Assembly (NCBI RefSeq): GCF_003046425.1 | Contig: NZ_QAJG01000001.1 | Coordinates: 196,001-260,000 of the forward strand | DNA length: 64,000 nucleotides | Direction of reading: 5' to 3' | From: Leptospira borgpetersenii serovar Javanica | Lineage (GTDB): Bacteria; Spirochaetota; Leptospiria; Leptospirales; Leptospiraceae | Shown here: one piece after another, positions 1 to 35,416 of the stretch | Layout of the letters: each line of letters starts with the position of its first letter | Numbering within the stretch: position 1 is the first letter of the stretch | Notes under the pieces: model-generated | The model's database searches: none | Told to the model about the DNA's origin: nothing | What the model saw: only the letters and a program-made list of their open reading frames with translations | Translations under genes and position numbers: made by a program

Positions 1-432
<432 letters not shown>

Positions 433-452
433 CGGAGCAAGGAAGATTCAAA

Positions 453-1862
<1,410 letters not shown>

Positions 1863-1875
1863 GGATTTTATTTTA

Positions 1876-2886
<1,011 letters not shown>

Positions 2887-3064
2887 ACATTTGCGGGAAT
2901 TAGATTTTTATTTTTCCCAGAAATTAGTTCGTATGTCGCTTCGAAATCCATGATTGAATTTGCGACATGAAACGTTACGCTAAACCGATTCTAAACGAAG
3001 CCCACTTTCAGTTGATTCGTATAGATTGAATCCGATCCCGTCATATGAATCAGGAGAAATAGAC

Positions 3065-4108
3065 ATGAACCATTCCACCCATAACAATTTAGAAAAATCG
3101 CTTCAAAACCCATCGGAAGTTCGAATTTTAGATTTAAGCTCGCAAGAACTCGAAACTCTTCCAGAAGAAATCGGAACATTTCAGAATTTAGAAAAGTTGA
3201 TTTTATTTAGAAATCGACTTACAGCTATTCCAAAAGAAATAGGAAAACTCCGGAATCTAGAAACTTTGATATTAGCCGAAAATAGACTTAAAACCATTCC
3301 GAATGAAATTGAACAACTCCAAAATCTGAAAACTTTAGACCTATACGAAAATAAACTCTCGAATCTCCCGAATGGAATCGGAAAACTTGAAAATTTAAAA
3401 GAATTGAATTTAAGCGGAAATCAATTGTCGGTTCTCCCAATCGCACAACTACAGAATTTGGAAATTTTAGAATTGTTTAGAAACCAATTCACAACTCTTC
3501 CGAAAGAAATAACTGAACTTAAGAATCTACAAATTCTTAATTTATTTGAAAACAAAATCAAAATTCTTCCTAAGGAAATCTCGCAGCTATCGAATTTAAT
3601 CTGGTTGGACTTAGGCAAGAATAAGATTGAACGTTTATCATTGGATTTTAAAGGATTTCAGAATTTGAAATCCTTAAACCTGCTCGACAACAAACTCGAA
3701 CATTTATCCGCAGATATCGCGCAATTAAAATCATTAGAATTTTTGAATTTAAATTACAATCGTTTTAAGATTCTTCCGGAAGAAATTTTACAATTGGAGA
3801 ATTTGCAAGTTCTGGAATTGACCGGCAATCAGCTTACATCCCTTCCGGAAGAAATCGGAAAATTGGAAAAACTCGAATCTCTGTTTGTAGAAGGGAATCG
3901 ACTCACAACTCTTCCGAACGGAATCGGACATCTTAGAAATCTGAAAATTTTACATTTAGAACAAAACCGGCTTACCACGCTTCCTGAAGAAATGAGAGCT
4001 CTTCAGAATCTAAAGGAGTTATATTTACAAAATTCTAATTCTTTTCCTGAAAAAGAAAGAATTCGGAAACTCCTTCCGAAATGTGAAATTTTTTTTGAAC
4101 CTGCGTAG
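3065..4108 (+). CDS. Leucine-rich repeat protein
   Basis: A 347-residue protein built almost wholly of about thirteen 23-residue leucine-rich repeats of the type LPxEIGxLxNLxxLxLxxNxL, the short bacterial class abundant in pathogenic Leptospira. Such solenoids usually bind proteins. No clear signal peptide is visible: the N-terminus is MNHSTHNNLEKSLQ, so it may be cytoplasmic or exported another way. The ATG at 3065 has AGGAG at 3051-3055; an upstream in-frame codon at 3026 lacks such a site. One repeat near residues 127-147 is shortened by about two residues (LSVLPIAQLQNLEIL). It appears to be a single-gene transcript. The ligand is not predictable. Confidence 0.9.
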   Translation: MNHSTHNNLEKSLQNPSEVRILDLSSQELETLPEEIGTFQNLEKLILFRNRLTAIPKEIGKLRNLETLILAENRLKTIPNEIEQLQNLKTLDLYENKLSNLPNGIGKLENLKELNLSGNQLSVLPIAQLQNLEILELFRNQFTTLPKEITELKNLQILNLFENKIKILPKEISQLSNLIWLDLGKNKIERLSLDFKGFQNLKSLNLLDNKLEHLSADIAQLKSLEFLNLNYNRFKILPEEILQLENLQVLELTGNQLTSLPEEIGKLEKLESLFVEGNRLTTLPNGIGHLRNLKILHLEQNRLTTLPEEMRALQNLKELYLQNSNSFPEKERIRKLLPKCEIFFEPA

Positions 4109-4153
4109 AAATTATCTGAGTCTTTTAAAATTTTCGTTTATTCAAGATTTCTA

Positions 4154-4462
4154 TCAAAGATTATTAGCTTCCTGTTCGTAAATACTCGCTTCTTTTTCAC
4201 AATGTTCCGCTAATTTTTTATATTTTTTGTGTTCTTCAATAGAAGAAATCGCTTTTCCACCCTTACTCAGATTGGATAGGCTTTTATACCTTTCCGCAAG
4301 ATCCTTATGGTCCTTCGCTTTCTTAATTAAATATTCCTTTGCGATCTTTTTTAATTCCGGATTCGTTGCCTCTTTGATTAACAATTCTTCTATTTCCGAA
4401 ATTGCAAAGATTCCACTGGAAAATCCAAATAGGAAAAGTATTAAAATTATAATCTTTTTCAT
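4154..4462 (-). CDS. Small secreted helical protein, unknown function
   Basis: A 102-residue protein with a clear signal peptide (MKKIIILILFLFGFSSGIFA, cleavage likely after residue 20). The mature part is about 80 residues, highly charged, Lys/Glu-rich and probably all alpha-helical (KKAKDHKDLAERYKSL, YKKLAEHCEKEASIYEQEAN). A strong ribosome site, GGAGAGGAAA, precedes the ATG. It is convergent with the LRR gene, with 45 bp between them. I do not recognise a family. The size and helical content would suit a periplasmic protein, but this is inference. Confidence 0.7.
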   Translation of the reverse strand: MKKIIILILFLFGFSSGIFAISEIEELLIKEATNPELKKIAKEYLIKKAKDHKDLAERYKSLSNLSKGGKAISSIEEHKKYKKLAEHCEKEASIYEQEANNL

Positions 4463-4775
4463 GATTTCCTCTCCAAATACGTTTATAACCTCATATTTTC
4501 CACGAAAAAAGCCTCGAGTCTATTCAAAAACAAACAAAGTTTTCTATTTCATAGGTGAATCATATACGTAAGCTCGGTCTAATCTCGCCTATACAATAAA
4601 ATGTCAGTGAGTAATCAAAGAGAGTTAAGATAAAATGCGATCCTTGCATGTGTATTCTGCTTGAGTTTCCCGCAGAGCATGCATAAGTTAGTCGTCTCGT
4701 CAGAAGCAACAGAAGACAAACACCATACAGCTTAGCTGTGCCGATCCCCTTTGGGTTTGGGTTAGAACCTATCTA

Positions 4776-5330
4776 AAAGAGTAAGCTCCACGGCGTCTTA
4801 GTCGCGGTTCGTCCATCCATGGGTTCGCTTCGCGTTTTTACGCTTTTTACGAAAGCGAAAAACTCTCTCGCTTCTAAGCTTCGAGTCCTTAAATATTTGT
4901 AGACGTTAAATGGAATTTTAAAAAGGAAAATCTCGGAGCTGACGGGACTCGCCATTACGCACTCTTTCATCATGAAAGAGTAAGCTCCACGGCGTCTTAG
5001 TCGCGGTTCGTCCATCCATGGGTTCGCTTCGCGTTTTTACGCTTTTTACGAAAGCGAAAAACTCTCTCGCTTCTAAGCTTCGAGTCCTTAAATATTTGTA
5101 GACGTTAAATGGAATTTTAAAAAGGAAAATCTCGGAGCTGACGGGACTCGCCATTACGCACTCTTTCATCATGAAAGAGTAAGCTCCACGGCGTCTTAGT
5201 CGCGGCTCGTCCATCCATGGGTTCGCTTCGCGTTTTTACGCTTTTTACGAAAGCGAAAAACTCTCTCGCTTCTAAGCTTCGAGTCCTTAAACACTTGTGA
5301 CGTTAAATGGAATTTTAAAGAGGAAAATCT

Positions 5331-5349
<19 letters not shown>
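4776..5349. repeat. Tandem array of about 2.9 copies of a 199-bp unit, each ending in a tRNA-Asp 3' fragment
   Basis: Units start at about 4776, 4975 and 5174, with identical spacing of 199 bp and almost no mismatches between units 1 and 2. Each unit ends with the same 18 bases as the 3' end of tRNA-Asp (4934-4951, 5133-5150, and the real gene at 5331-5348). In units 1 and 2 the tRNA similarity then stops and a near-perfect palindrome follows (ACTCTTTCAT C ATGAAAGAGT, 4961-4981 and 5160-5180), bridging to the next unit. Unit 3 is slightly diverged (a base change near 5205 and a shortened 5290-5305 stretch). No convincing gene lies inside; the minus-strand frames simply repeat. Confidence 0.9.
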
Positions 5350-5405
<56 letters not shown>

Positions 5406-5550
5406 TATTCTCTCGATACTTTTTCAAAAGAATATCTCCGGTCAATCGATTTCACTTAAATTAATTCGAAAAATTCTATTCCTGAAATTCATTCTTTCAT
5501 TTACTGGAATACAGAATTCTCTCCATAAAAATATTGGAACGAAAATAAAA

Positions 5551-6225
<675 letters not shown>

Positions 6226-6276
6226 TCGTAAGTTCCTTGACTCCCAAAACTCTTTTCTCATTCTGTCATTGCAACT

Positions 6277-6364
<88 letters not shown>

Positions 6365-6601
6365 ATTCTTCTCTTTTTAAACAAACTTACTATTAATAAT
6401 ATCGGGACTCGAAGCGAACTTTGGTAAATCGTTTCGAGCTGTATTGCGCCCCATAGAAAGCAATACATCAGTATCGTATTTTTTCCTGATCCTTTCTATT
6501 CTTCAAAAAAGCTAAGGCTGTTCATTTCAAAAAGTTTCAATGGATAAAATTTCAGTAAACAAATGAAACTCGAAAATTTGAAAATAATTCACGCAACAAC
6601 A

Positions 6602-6734
6602 AAATAACCCAAATAACCCAAATAACCCAAATAACCCAAATAACCCAAATAACCCAAATAACCCAAATAACCCAAATAACCCAAATAACCCAAATAACCC
6701 AAATAACCCAAATAACCCAAATAACCCAAATAAC
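6602..6734. repeat. 9-bp VNTR (AAATAACCC), 14.8 copies
   Basis: Fourteen perfect contiguous copies of AAATAACCC (6602-6727) plus 7 bases of a fifteenth. The C-rich strand is the plus strand. The tract ends 46 bp before the inverted repeat that overlaps the start of the lipoprotein operon. Copy number is likely to vary between isolates. Since 9 is a multiple of 3 and no gene covers the tract, any effect would be on promoter spacing or DNA structure rather than on reading frame. The rest of 6362-6820 shows nothing else I can support. Confidence 0.95.
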
Positions 6735-6780
6735 ATAAAATCAAAATATAATAAATTATTTTCGTCTTATATTTTATTAT

Positions 6781-6820
6781 TTGACATATATAACAATTAA
6801 CCAGTCCTATGTTGCCATAT

Positions 6821-6827
<7 letters not shown>
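6781..6827. promoter_or_regulatory. 11-bp perfect inverted repeat over the start of the lipoprotein operon
   Basis: TTGACATATAT (6781-6791) is mirrored exactly by ATATATGTCAA (6817-6827) with 25 bases between. The left arm contains a -35-like TTGACA. The right arm contains the ATG at 6821. In RNA the arms would hide this start codon; in DNA they could be an operator. No usual Shine-Dalgarno lies between. Function is inferred from position only. Confidence 0.55.
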
Positions 6828-9159
<2,332 letters not shown>

Positions 9160-9205
9160 AAAAGAAAACAATAAATATCCATTCAAGTAGAGTGAGTAAA
9201 AAACC

Positions 9206-9736
9206 ATGAATATCAATAAGAATTTAATACTTTCCGTTCTGTTTTTATCCTTCGTTTCATGCGAAAACTTTAATAAACCGAAAGAGAACAAAATTACAAT
9301 GAATAATTTTGAGGATCTCTTTTTACTCGGCTCTACTTTAAAAATGAACACCCTCATACGAGTCGACAACCAAAGAGACATTCCCGTTACGGCGGCGATC
9401 TACGATAATTCCGCTTGTGACCCGAATACTACCCCGAAGTATCCTGGACTTCCAGTTGTTTACGATTTTGGAACTATTTCCCCTCGTTCCCAATCCTCTG
9501 TCAAAATTCTTCCGTTGGCGAGTTATCCAACCAACCCCAACGATTGGACCGGCGGAAGATTAGTTGAATTATTTGCCAGAATTAACCTCACTTACTGTGA
9601 GAGAAACAGCTTTTTAGTAAGCACCTCTTCCGATCAAATCGGTTACATCTGGCAGGTAATTCGGGATTCTCCGACCGCGTTTCATAATAATTTTGAAATC
9701 AGGAGGGCCGTTTTTGTCCCTCCTAATATGGAATAA
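9206..9736 (+). CDS. Small lipoprotein, unknown function
   Basis: A 176-residue protein with a textbook lipoprotein signal, MNINKNLILSVLFLSFVSC (Cys19). The mature part contains DNQRDIPVTAAIYDNSACDP and a second Cys near residue 133, and reads as a compact beta-rich domain. I do not recognise a family. It is the third gene of the operon, 46 bp after the preceding stop, and no other promoter is apparent in the gap. Confidence 0.7.
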   Translation: MNINKNLILSVLFLSFVSCENFNKPKENKITMNNFEDLFLLGSTLKMNTLIRVDNQRDIPVTAAIYDNSACDPNTTPKYPGLPVVYDFGTISPRSQSSVKILPLASYPTNPNDWTGGRLVELFARINLTYCERNSFLVSTSSDQIGYIWQVIRDSPTAFHNNFEIRRAVFVPPNME

Positions 9737-9825
9737 GAAAATTTTGTTTATCCTATGGATTGAATTCCTTTACTTCCGGAAAACTCATTTTTCCCCCGCT
9801 TCCGAAGACTTGCGAATCATTTAAA

Positions 9826-12062
<2,237 letters not shown>

Positions 12063-12063
12063 C

Positions 12064-12612
12064 ATGAAAGGAACTTTTATCTATTTACTCATTCTACTTT
12101 TCGCCTTTGATCTCATCGGAGAAGAATTTAGCAAACCGTATCAAAGTATAAAATCTTATATTGAAAGAGGAAATCTAAAAACTGCACAGGAAAGTTTATC
12201 GGATTTTTTAAAAATTTATCCAGACGACGCGGTTTTACAATTATATCAGAACAAATTGTGGATTGCTTATGCGGACAGTTTTTTTCAAAAAGGATCCATC
12301 GACTTAGCTTTGAGTTACTATTCGAAAGTTGATAAGGAATGGGCAAACAATCCTCACGTTAAAAGTCAGATTCGAAAATGCCTTAACAACTTAAACAGTA
12401 TTCCAAAAGGAAAAAATTTAAGACTGCCCGCAAGAATTATCGAAAATACGGAAAGAGTCTCTCCTGTTTCAATAATTCCTACTAATGAAGGAATATCAAG
12501 TGGTTTAGAAGAGATTAAAGATCAAATTAGTAACGTTCAATGGATTACTTTTTTAAATTTGGGAATTCTTTTGACACTCCTAGGTTATTCCGTGTTTTTT
12601 AGAAAAAGATAA
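12064..12612 (+). CDS. TPR-like protein with signal sequence and C-terminal membrane anchor
   Basis: A 182-residue protein. The N-terminal hydrophobic segment ([19 protein letters not shown]) exports it. Residues 22-110 form tetratricopeptide-like helices ([40 protein letters not shown]). A C-terminal transmembrane helix ([20 protein letters not shown]) is followed by the positive tail RKR, giving a periplasmic TPR domain tethered to the inner membrane. It begins 1 bp after the Kelch gene stop and ends the operon. Such an anchor could link the outer-membrane proteins to the inner membrane (inference). Confidence 0.72.
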   Translation: MKGTFIYLLILLFAFDLIGEEFSKPYQSIKSYIERGNLKTAQESLSDFLKIYPDDAVLQLYQNKLWIAYADSFFQKGSIDLALSYYSKVDKEWANNPHVKSQIRKCLNNLNSIPKGKNLRLPARIIENTERVSPVSIIPTNEGISSGLEEIKDQISNVQWITFLNLGILLTLLGYSVFFRKR

Positions 12613-13169
12613 GAAGATTTCAGACGAGTGAGGTTGTTGCCGCTCGAACGCATGAAAAGAATACCGTAATCAAATCAGTTTGTTTCAAAAGTTAGAATGT
12701 AGGACCTTCTTAAAAAACCAACAATTCCGGATTCGGTACAATTTTGTAAGAACTTCTCTATTTGAACGTGAATTCGCGGAGAAAATGAGAAAAAATTTTC
12801 TAGAACTATTTCAAAAATATCTTAGAATGATTGGAATCGACGTTTTAAGCAAAGATAAAGTGTTTTGAGAAGCTTCTAATATAAAATGAATTTTTCATAG
12901 GACGATCGCTTTGAAAACGGTGATTTCATCTAGATTTGACCTTAGAATCTAAATTTTTGGATTTTTATAGAGACGCCCTAAAAGTATGAGTTCCTACAAT
13001 TTTAGAATTTGTTCGTAAAATGATGATTACAGTAGTTCTCGTATTTCAGGAATCGATCTGTAAAGTTTAGATTCCAACTTTTTTAGAAAAATGAATTTCC
13101 AACCACCGAACTTACGTTAACTAAAATAGCTCGTGACCTGAAACACTTTCGTAAAAAGCGTTTCACCTT

Positions 13170-13431
13170 AGAGCCGGTCTCAAAACCTGAAGAAAAATAT
13201 CTCTAAACGATCCGGCAAATTTTTAAAAAACGTGAGAGTTCCCACAGAAACCGTCGTATTGAAGGTTTTTTCCCGTCGTTTAAAATTAGAGTTGTTGAAA
13301 AATTAATTCTTCATCTGTTTCCGTTTCATAAAAACGGTCGATTCAAGCAGTTTCGTTAATCTGAATTATGGAATTTTTCAACAACTCTATTGTAATAGCT
13401 CCTACATTCCTAAGGTTTTGAGACGGGTTCT
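13170..13431. mobile_element. MITE family A, copy 1 (carries nested MITE B)
   Basis: The left end AGAGCCGGTCTCAAAACCT (13170-13188) is matched inverted at the right end (AGGTTTTGAGACGGGTTCT, 13413-13431) with three mismatches. The body matches copy A2 at 32427-32584, apart from a 104-bp extra segment that is family B plus its target duplication. There is no transposase frame, so it would depend on an enzyme in trans. Confidence 0.85.
13288..13388. mobile_element. MITE family B, 101 bp, inserted inside MITE A with 3-bp target duplication
   Basis: Perfect 17-bp terminal inverted repeats (AGAGTTGTTGAAAAATT at 13288-13304; its complement at 13372-13388). It is flanked by ATT on both sides (13285-13287 and 13389-13391). 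The unoccupied version of the site (TTTAAAATTGTAATAGCTCC) is present in A2 near 32538-32557. This proves an insertion with a 3-bp duplication. A second copy lies at 46237-46336. Confidence 0.9.
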
Positions 13432-13582
13432 AAGTTTTTTCAAACGAAAGTGTTGTTCCTGCGAATTGTAGCATAATAATCGCTTTCGCATTAGTTATAC
13501 CGAATTGACGTTAAAAAACTACAAAAGTTCCAATACGCAACTCGTCATCTTATCGAAAAATTCTATCTCGATGGAAGCCTTT

Positions 13583-13613
<31 letters not shown>

Positions 13614-13865
13614 GCTTATGTTCTATGAAATCACGATTTTTCAATTTTCCAAAATGCTCAAAAATCTAAAACTTATCCTGAAACACGCAGAACCTAAAAA
13701 GTTCAATACCCAAGTCCTACCGAACTTTAGGTCGGCCCCCGATCAGTTCCATCTATCAAACAGATTCAAACCGTCTGCGATACGGCAAAACCGGATCGAT
13801 ATCGGAAAGAAAAATTACCTCGGCAAAATGCCGCTTAAAAGTAAACCACACTCACAGAGGACTTC

Positions 13866-14756
<891 letters not shown>

Positions 14757-14799
14757 AATTTTTTAAATTTATCTCCCAAAATAAATTTTTCTTTCTTGG

Positions 14800-14856
<57 letters not shown>

Positions 14857-14862
14857 ATTTGA

Positions 14863-17031
<2,169 letters not shown>

Positions 17032-17090
17032 TCTACAAACAAAAAATAGGGAAGGGGTATCTCCTAATTTCCTCTTGTAATTTGATTCCT

Positions 17091-17761
<671 letters not shown>

Positions 17762-17769
17762 AATCTAAA

Positions 17770-19257
<1,488 letters not shown>

Positions 19258-19259
19258 CT

Positions 19260-19538
19260 CCATAACCTTACCCACAAGTACTTGGATCCGAAGATAAATC
19301 TGTCGGAATTACGACAGTGAAACTTACCTCCTCCCTAATTTTGGGTGGTGGGACGAATAAACTCTATTTCGCTCTCTACGGGTCGCGAAATAGGTGGAAG
19401 ACTCGGGAAATTTTTCTCTATTAAAAAATCATACTTCTTGCAAGTAAAAAGTATCATTCTTGTCGGAACACTTGAAAAATATCAGTTTTTGATCCTTATT
19501 ATCTCAAAAGCCTTTTTAATTTGTGGGTAAGGTTATGG
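19260..19538. mobile_element. MITE family C, copy 1, inserted at the lysS stop codon
   Basis: Terminal inverted repeats of 18 bp: CCATAACCTTACCCACAA (19260-19277) and its exact complement (19521-19538). The 11-bp string GGAATAACTCC occurs at 19251-19261 and 19537-19547. If the CC/GG ends belong to the element, the target duplication is AATAACT (7 bp). There is no transposase. Family member C2 lies at 35048-35416, and part of one at about 44170-44290. Confidence 0.85.
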
Positions 19539-19685
19539 AATAACTCCGGTCACGAAAAAACTGTCCGTTTGAATCATCAAGATTTCGTAGCTCATTCTAA
19601 GATGCGCAAAACCGGATCAGGAAATTTGCAACCAATTCACTCCATGAAAACCGAGTGGAAAGGTTTTGAGGCTGCAATGAATCAA

Positions 19686-20108
19686 TTATCCCGGAAGACG
19701 TTTCTTTTTGCGAGGCAGATCTTCTATAAATCGGATCGCCAACGTATCGACTAAAACGTCGATTCGATCTCTCAGCGCGGAATTTGCAGTCTCAAAACGA
19801 ACTTCGAAACGGTGAAAGTCCTTTTTGACCTCGGATCGGAAGCTTGCCATTTCCGTCTTCAACTCATGAATTTCCGTTTTTGTTTCTTTTCTCAAATCCT
19901 GGATATTCGTTTTCGTTTCCTTTCTCAATTCCTGAATTTCCGTTTTCAATTCCAACTTCAATTCCTGAGTTTGAGAGAATAATTGTTTCCAGATTACATG
20001 AAGAAATCTGAAAAGGGAACCGAAACCGACCAGGGTTGTGGCGATCAACGCAAGAAAAGAAATATCCGTCATGCTCAGAAGAATCCATGTGAAAAAGATC
20101 GAAATCAA
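19686..20108 (-). CDS. Membrane-anchored coiled-coil protein
   Basis: A 140-residue protein. One N-terminal transmembrane region (LALIATTLVGFGSLFRFLHVI) is followed by a long coiled coil with an 11-residue repeat (ELKTEIQELRKETKTNIQDL, RKETKTEIHELKTEMASF, RSEVKKDFHRFEVRFETANS). It resembles the small DUF1640/YfnA-like stalk proteins without matching one clearly. The start is TTG 20108 with AGGA seven bases upstream, or ATG 20072. It stands alone on the minus strand downstream of the MITE. Function unknown. Confidence 0.65.
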   Translation of the reverse strand: MISIFFTWILLSMTDISFLALIATTLVGFGSLFRFLHVIWKQLFSQTQELKLELKTEIQELRKETKTNIQDLRKETKTEIHELKTEMASFRSEVKKDFHRFEVRFETANSALRDRIDVLVDTLAIRFIEDLPRKKKRLPG

Positions 20109-20198
20109 TTCTTTTTCCTATAATAGGAGGTATATTTAGGAAAAAGAATATACTCTTTTAGAATATTTTCCGACAAACCAAAAAGGGAAAATCGCTTT

Positions 20199-21729
<1,531 letters not shown>

Positions 21730-21939
21730 GTTTTACTACCCCAAACAATCTCTCATTGACCTAACTTCAAATTTTTTCCCAAAAGAATCCCCAACTTATT
21801 TTGAATGGCAAACACGCCGGAAATAAGTTTCAAATATTCTAATAGAGAAAAAATTCTAATAGATTCCAATTCAAAGGAAGTAAATAATTTTACCTTTACT
21901 TTCATAAATAGGCTCTCTAGAAAGTTTTACTTAAGAATC

Positions 21940-21976
<37 letters not shown>

Positions 21977-21994
21977 AGAACGAACAACCATACA

Positions 21995-22244
<250 letters not shown>

Positions 22245-22246
22245 CC

Positions 22247-22938
<692 letters not shown>

Positions 22939-22945
22939 TAAGTCC

Positions 22946-25257
<2,312 letters not shown>

Positions 25258-25313
25258 ACCTAGTACATAAAAGGTAAACTGAGAACTAAGATCAAGAGAA
25301 TTTCCCCTCGTTC

Positions 25314-26490
<1,177 letters not shown>

Positions 26491-26851
26491 TTTCGGATTA
26501 AAATCCGGCATCCAAAACATTCAAGAGTTTGAATATATCTAAATAATACGTTTTTATAGGTCATAAACAGAGTCATTACATTCAAAAAGAATGAATTTTT
26601 CCGGATTGATTCCGAAGCCTTCTCGGAGTTTTATAACCGAAAATAGAATCTCTTTTCACCACAGAATCGGTTGAAAAAAGGAAATAATCTTCCCGGATTG
26701 GAGCCAAACATCCCGTTTCGTTTTCGAAAATATTTTTGTAAATTGAATCATTCAGTTGCAAGTTTGTGGACGAAAACCCGATCTACGACAAGGAAACCGT
26801 AAAAAACAACGTATCTCTCCAACATTACTTTATGGGCAAAGGAACTCGATT
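26491..26851. other. Intergenic region without recognisable gene
   Basis: About 360 bp of AT-rich DNA between the PilZ-like gene and the membrane glycosyltransferase operon. A short inverted repeat (CGGAT-TAAA-ATCCG, about 26495-26508) follows the PilZ-like stop but lacks a T-run, so it is not a standard terminator. The operon promoter should lie here; I cannot place it confidently. Confidence 0.5.
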
Positions 26852-28556
<1,705 letters not shown>

Positions 28557-28662
28557 TTCAAAACGACCTCCTCTTTCTTTCGGAAGAATCTTGATTGCTA
28601 AAATTGGGTAGCGAAGACACCCTGCATTTATTTATCATTTACAAAACCAAATAAAACAATAA

Positions 28663-30654
<1,992 letters not shown>

Positions 30655-30660
30655 ACAATA

Positions 30661-32292
<1,632 letters not shown>

Positions 32293-32426
32293 TGATTTTG
32301 AATATTCTAAAATCATTCCTCTGTTGAATCATTTAAAAAACCGTTTAGACAAAATGGCGCCCCCTTCCGGGCTTGAAAAACGAAGGTTAGATGCGAACAT
32401 CAACCACAAAACAAAAAAAGGAATTA

Positions 32427-32584
32427 AGAGCCGGTCTCAAAACCTGAAGAAAAATATCTCTAGACGATCCGGCAAGTTTTTAAAAAACGTGAAGGTTCCC
32501 ACAGAAACCGTCGTATTGAAGGTTTTCTCTCGTCGTTTAAAATTGTAATAGCTCCTACATTCCTAAGGTTTTGAGACCGGCTCT
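32427..32584. mobile_element. MITE family A, copy 2, uninterrupted
   Basis: 158 bp with perfect 19-bp terminal inverted repeats, AGAGCCGGTCTCAAAACCT (32427-32445) and its complement (32566-32584). It lacks family B and therefore shows the empty insertion site (AAAATTGTAATAG near 32540). No coding capacity. The target duplication cannot be defined from the flanks. Confidence 0.88.
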
Positions 32585-33016
32585 AAGAATTTATCTCAAA
32601 ACTGTCTTCTGTAAGAGCGGCATTGCCGCAACACTTTCATCAGTCTTTTGAATGTAGGAGCTCCAACGTTTCAGTGGATTAGGAATGAAGCATTAGGACT
32701 TTTTACCCCTCATTTCATTCAACAAAAGTCTGATTTCTGTAAATCTAACTTTAGGACTTTATATACATCAATCCCACGCATGTGGAAAAAAAGTGAGAGT
32801 CCACTATTCACTAACATCTAAAAAATTCTTACATCTCTATATTTTGGGACAAACTTTTACTCAGAACTACATAAAAGAGTACCTAATATATTGCACTGTA
32901 ACAGGGCTTTGGAATCAAAATTTACGGTACTCAATTTTATAGTATCTTTCAATACAAACTTCTCTAAAGAACAATCGTATTTGAATCATTTTCTTTTTAA
33001 AAGAAGAAGAAGAAGA

Positions 33017-33039
33017 AGACGTTTTTTAGAAAAACGCCT
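33017..33039 (-). terminator. Hairpin downstream of porin gene
   Basis: On the minus strand AGGCGTTTTT-CT-AAAAAACGTCT forms a stem of 10-11 pairs (one G-T), starting 22 bp after the porin stop, followed by a pyrimidine tract (TCTTCTTCTTC). It suits a factor-independent terminator, although the tail is mixed T and C rather than pure T. Confidence 0.5.
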
Positions 33040-33061
33040 CTGAATATCTCTCATTCCAATT

Positions 33062-34720
<1,659 letters not shown>

Positions 34721-35047
34721 TCTTCTAAATCTCCTATGTTTCCCCATCATGCAAAATACATGCCAATGCTATAAATAAAGCATTTAACTAAAAAAATAGA
34801 CGTAACTTAATTATTAAAAGCATATATTATGTCTAAAAAATAGAATAAATCTTCAAACAATTTCATTTTTTAAATTATATGCCTAATTTTTATACAAAAA
34901 TTAACATGAATTAACAAGTAGGAAAGCGATGGTTATACTGCAATCCATAGATTCATATGATTCTTGAAAATACAGTTCCGAATACGGTATTCTTGATCGA
35001 CGGAGCCAAGAATACCGGTGGAGGAAATGAAAGCATCTCGCTCCCAA

Positions 35048-35416
35048 CCATAACCTAACCCACAAATACTTGAATCTGAAGATAAATCTGTCGGAATTAC
35101 GACAATCCTCCGTGAAACTATACCCCGCAGAGCGACCCGTAGGAAGCGATGCATTGAGTTCAGGAAAGCTCTGCGTTGAGTTTTTCAGAGCGACCTGCAG
35201 AGCGACCCGTAGGAAGCGATGCATTGAGTTCAGGAAAGCTCTGCGTTGAGTTTCCCCTGCGTTTTAGGGCGGTGGGAAGACTCGGGAGATTTTTTATATC
35301 AGAAAATCATACTTTTCGCAAGTAAAAAGCCTTACTCTTGTCGGAATACTTCAAAAAATGTGCGTTTTGATTCTTACTATTCCAAAATCCTTCTTAACTT
35401 GTGGGTAAGGTTATGG
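35048..35416. mobile_element. MITE family C, copy 2, with internal insertion
   Basis: Ends CCATAACCTAACCCACAA (35048-35065) and TTGTGGGTAAGGTTATGG (35399-35416) pair with one mismatch. Shared internal blocks with C1 include GATAAATCTGTCGGAATTAC, GGAAGACTCGGGA and CTTGTCGGAA. It is 369 bp against 279 in C1, the extra length being mostly a partly duplicated 70-bp segment. No obvious target duplication. Confidence 0.8.
35127..35253. repeat. 70-bp tandem duplication (1.8 copies) inside MITE C2
   Basis: The 57-bp string starting GCAGAGCGACCCGTAGGAAG occurs at 35127 and again at 35197 without mismatches. It contains the short palindromic phrase CAGAGC...GCTCTG and resembles the GAGCGACCCGTAGG-type debris common between leptospiral genes. 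Confidence 0.85.

Larger units (their letters stand above)
32293..33061. other. Repeat-rich intergenic region
   Basis: No gene. From left: a D block beginning TTAGACAAAATGGCGCCCC (32345), shared with 44290; MITE A2 (32427-32584); a third block (32585-32665, TCTCAAAACTGTCTTCTGTA onward) that is related to 44390-44470; then about 330 bp of unique AT-rich DNA; and a (AAG)6 microsatellite at 33001-33018 next to a hairpin. Confidence 0.75.

Noticed and set aside
4773..5214. Repeating minus-strand open frames of 80-98 codons in the tandem array
   Set aside because: They are the 199-bp repeat read in frame, include tRNA-derived sequence, have no ribosome site and duplicate each other.
12680..12868. 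Short plus-strand frame after the TPR gene
   Set aside because: No ribosome site, lies in decayed repeat DNA, no recognisable features.
26495..26508. Terminator after the PilZ-like gene
   Set aside because: Only a 5-bp stem and no T-run.
32324..32548. 74-codon frame over D block and MITE A2
   Set aside because: Entirely within repeat elements; its sequence changes with each repeat copy.
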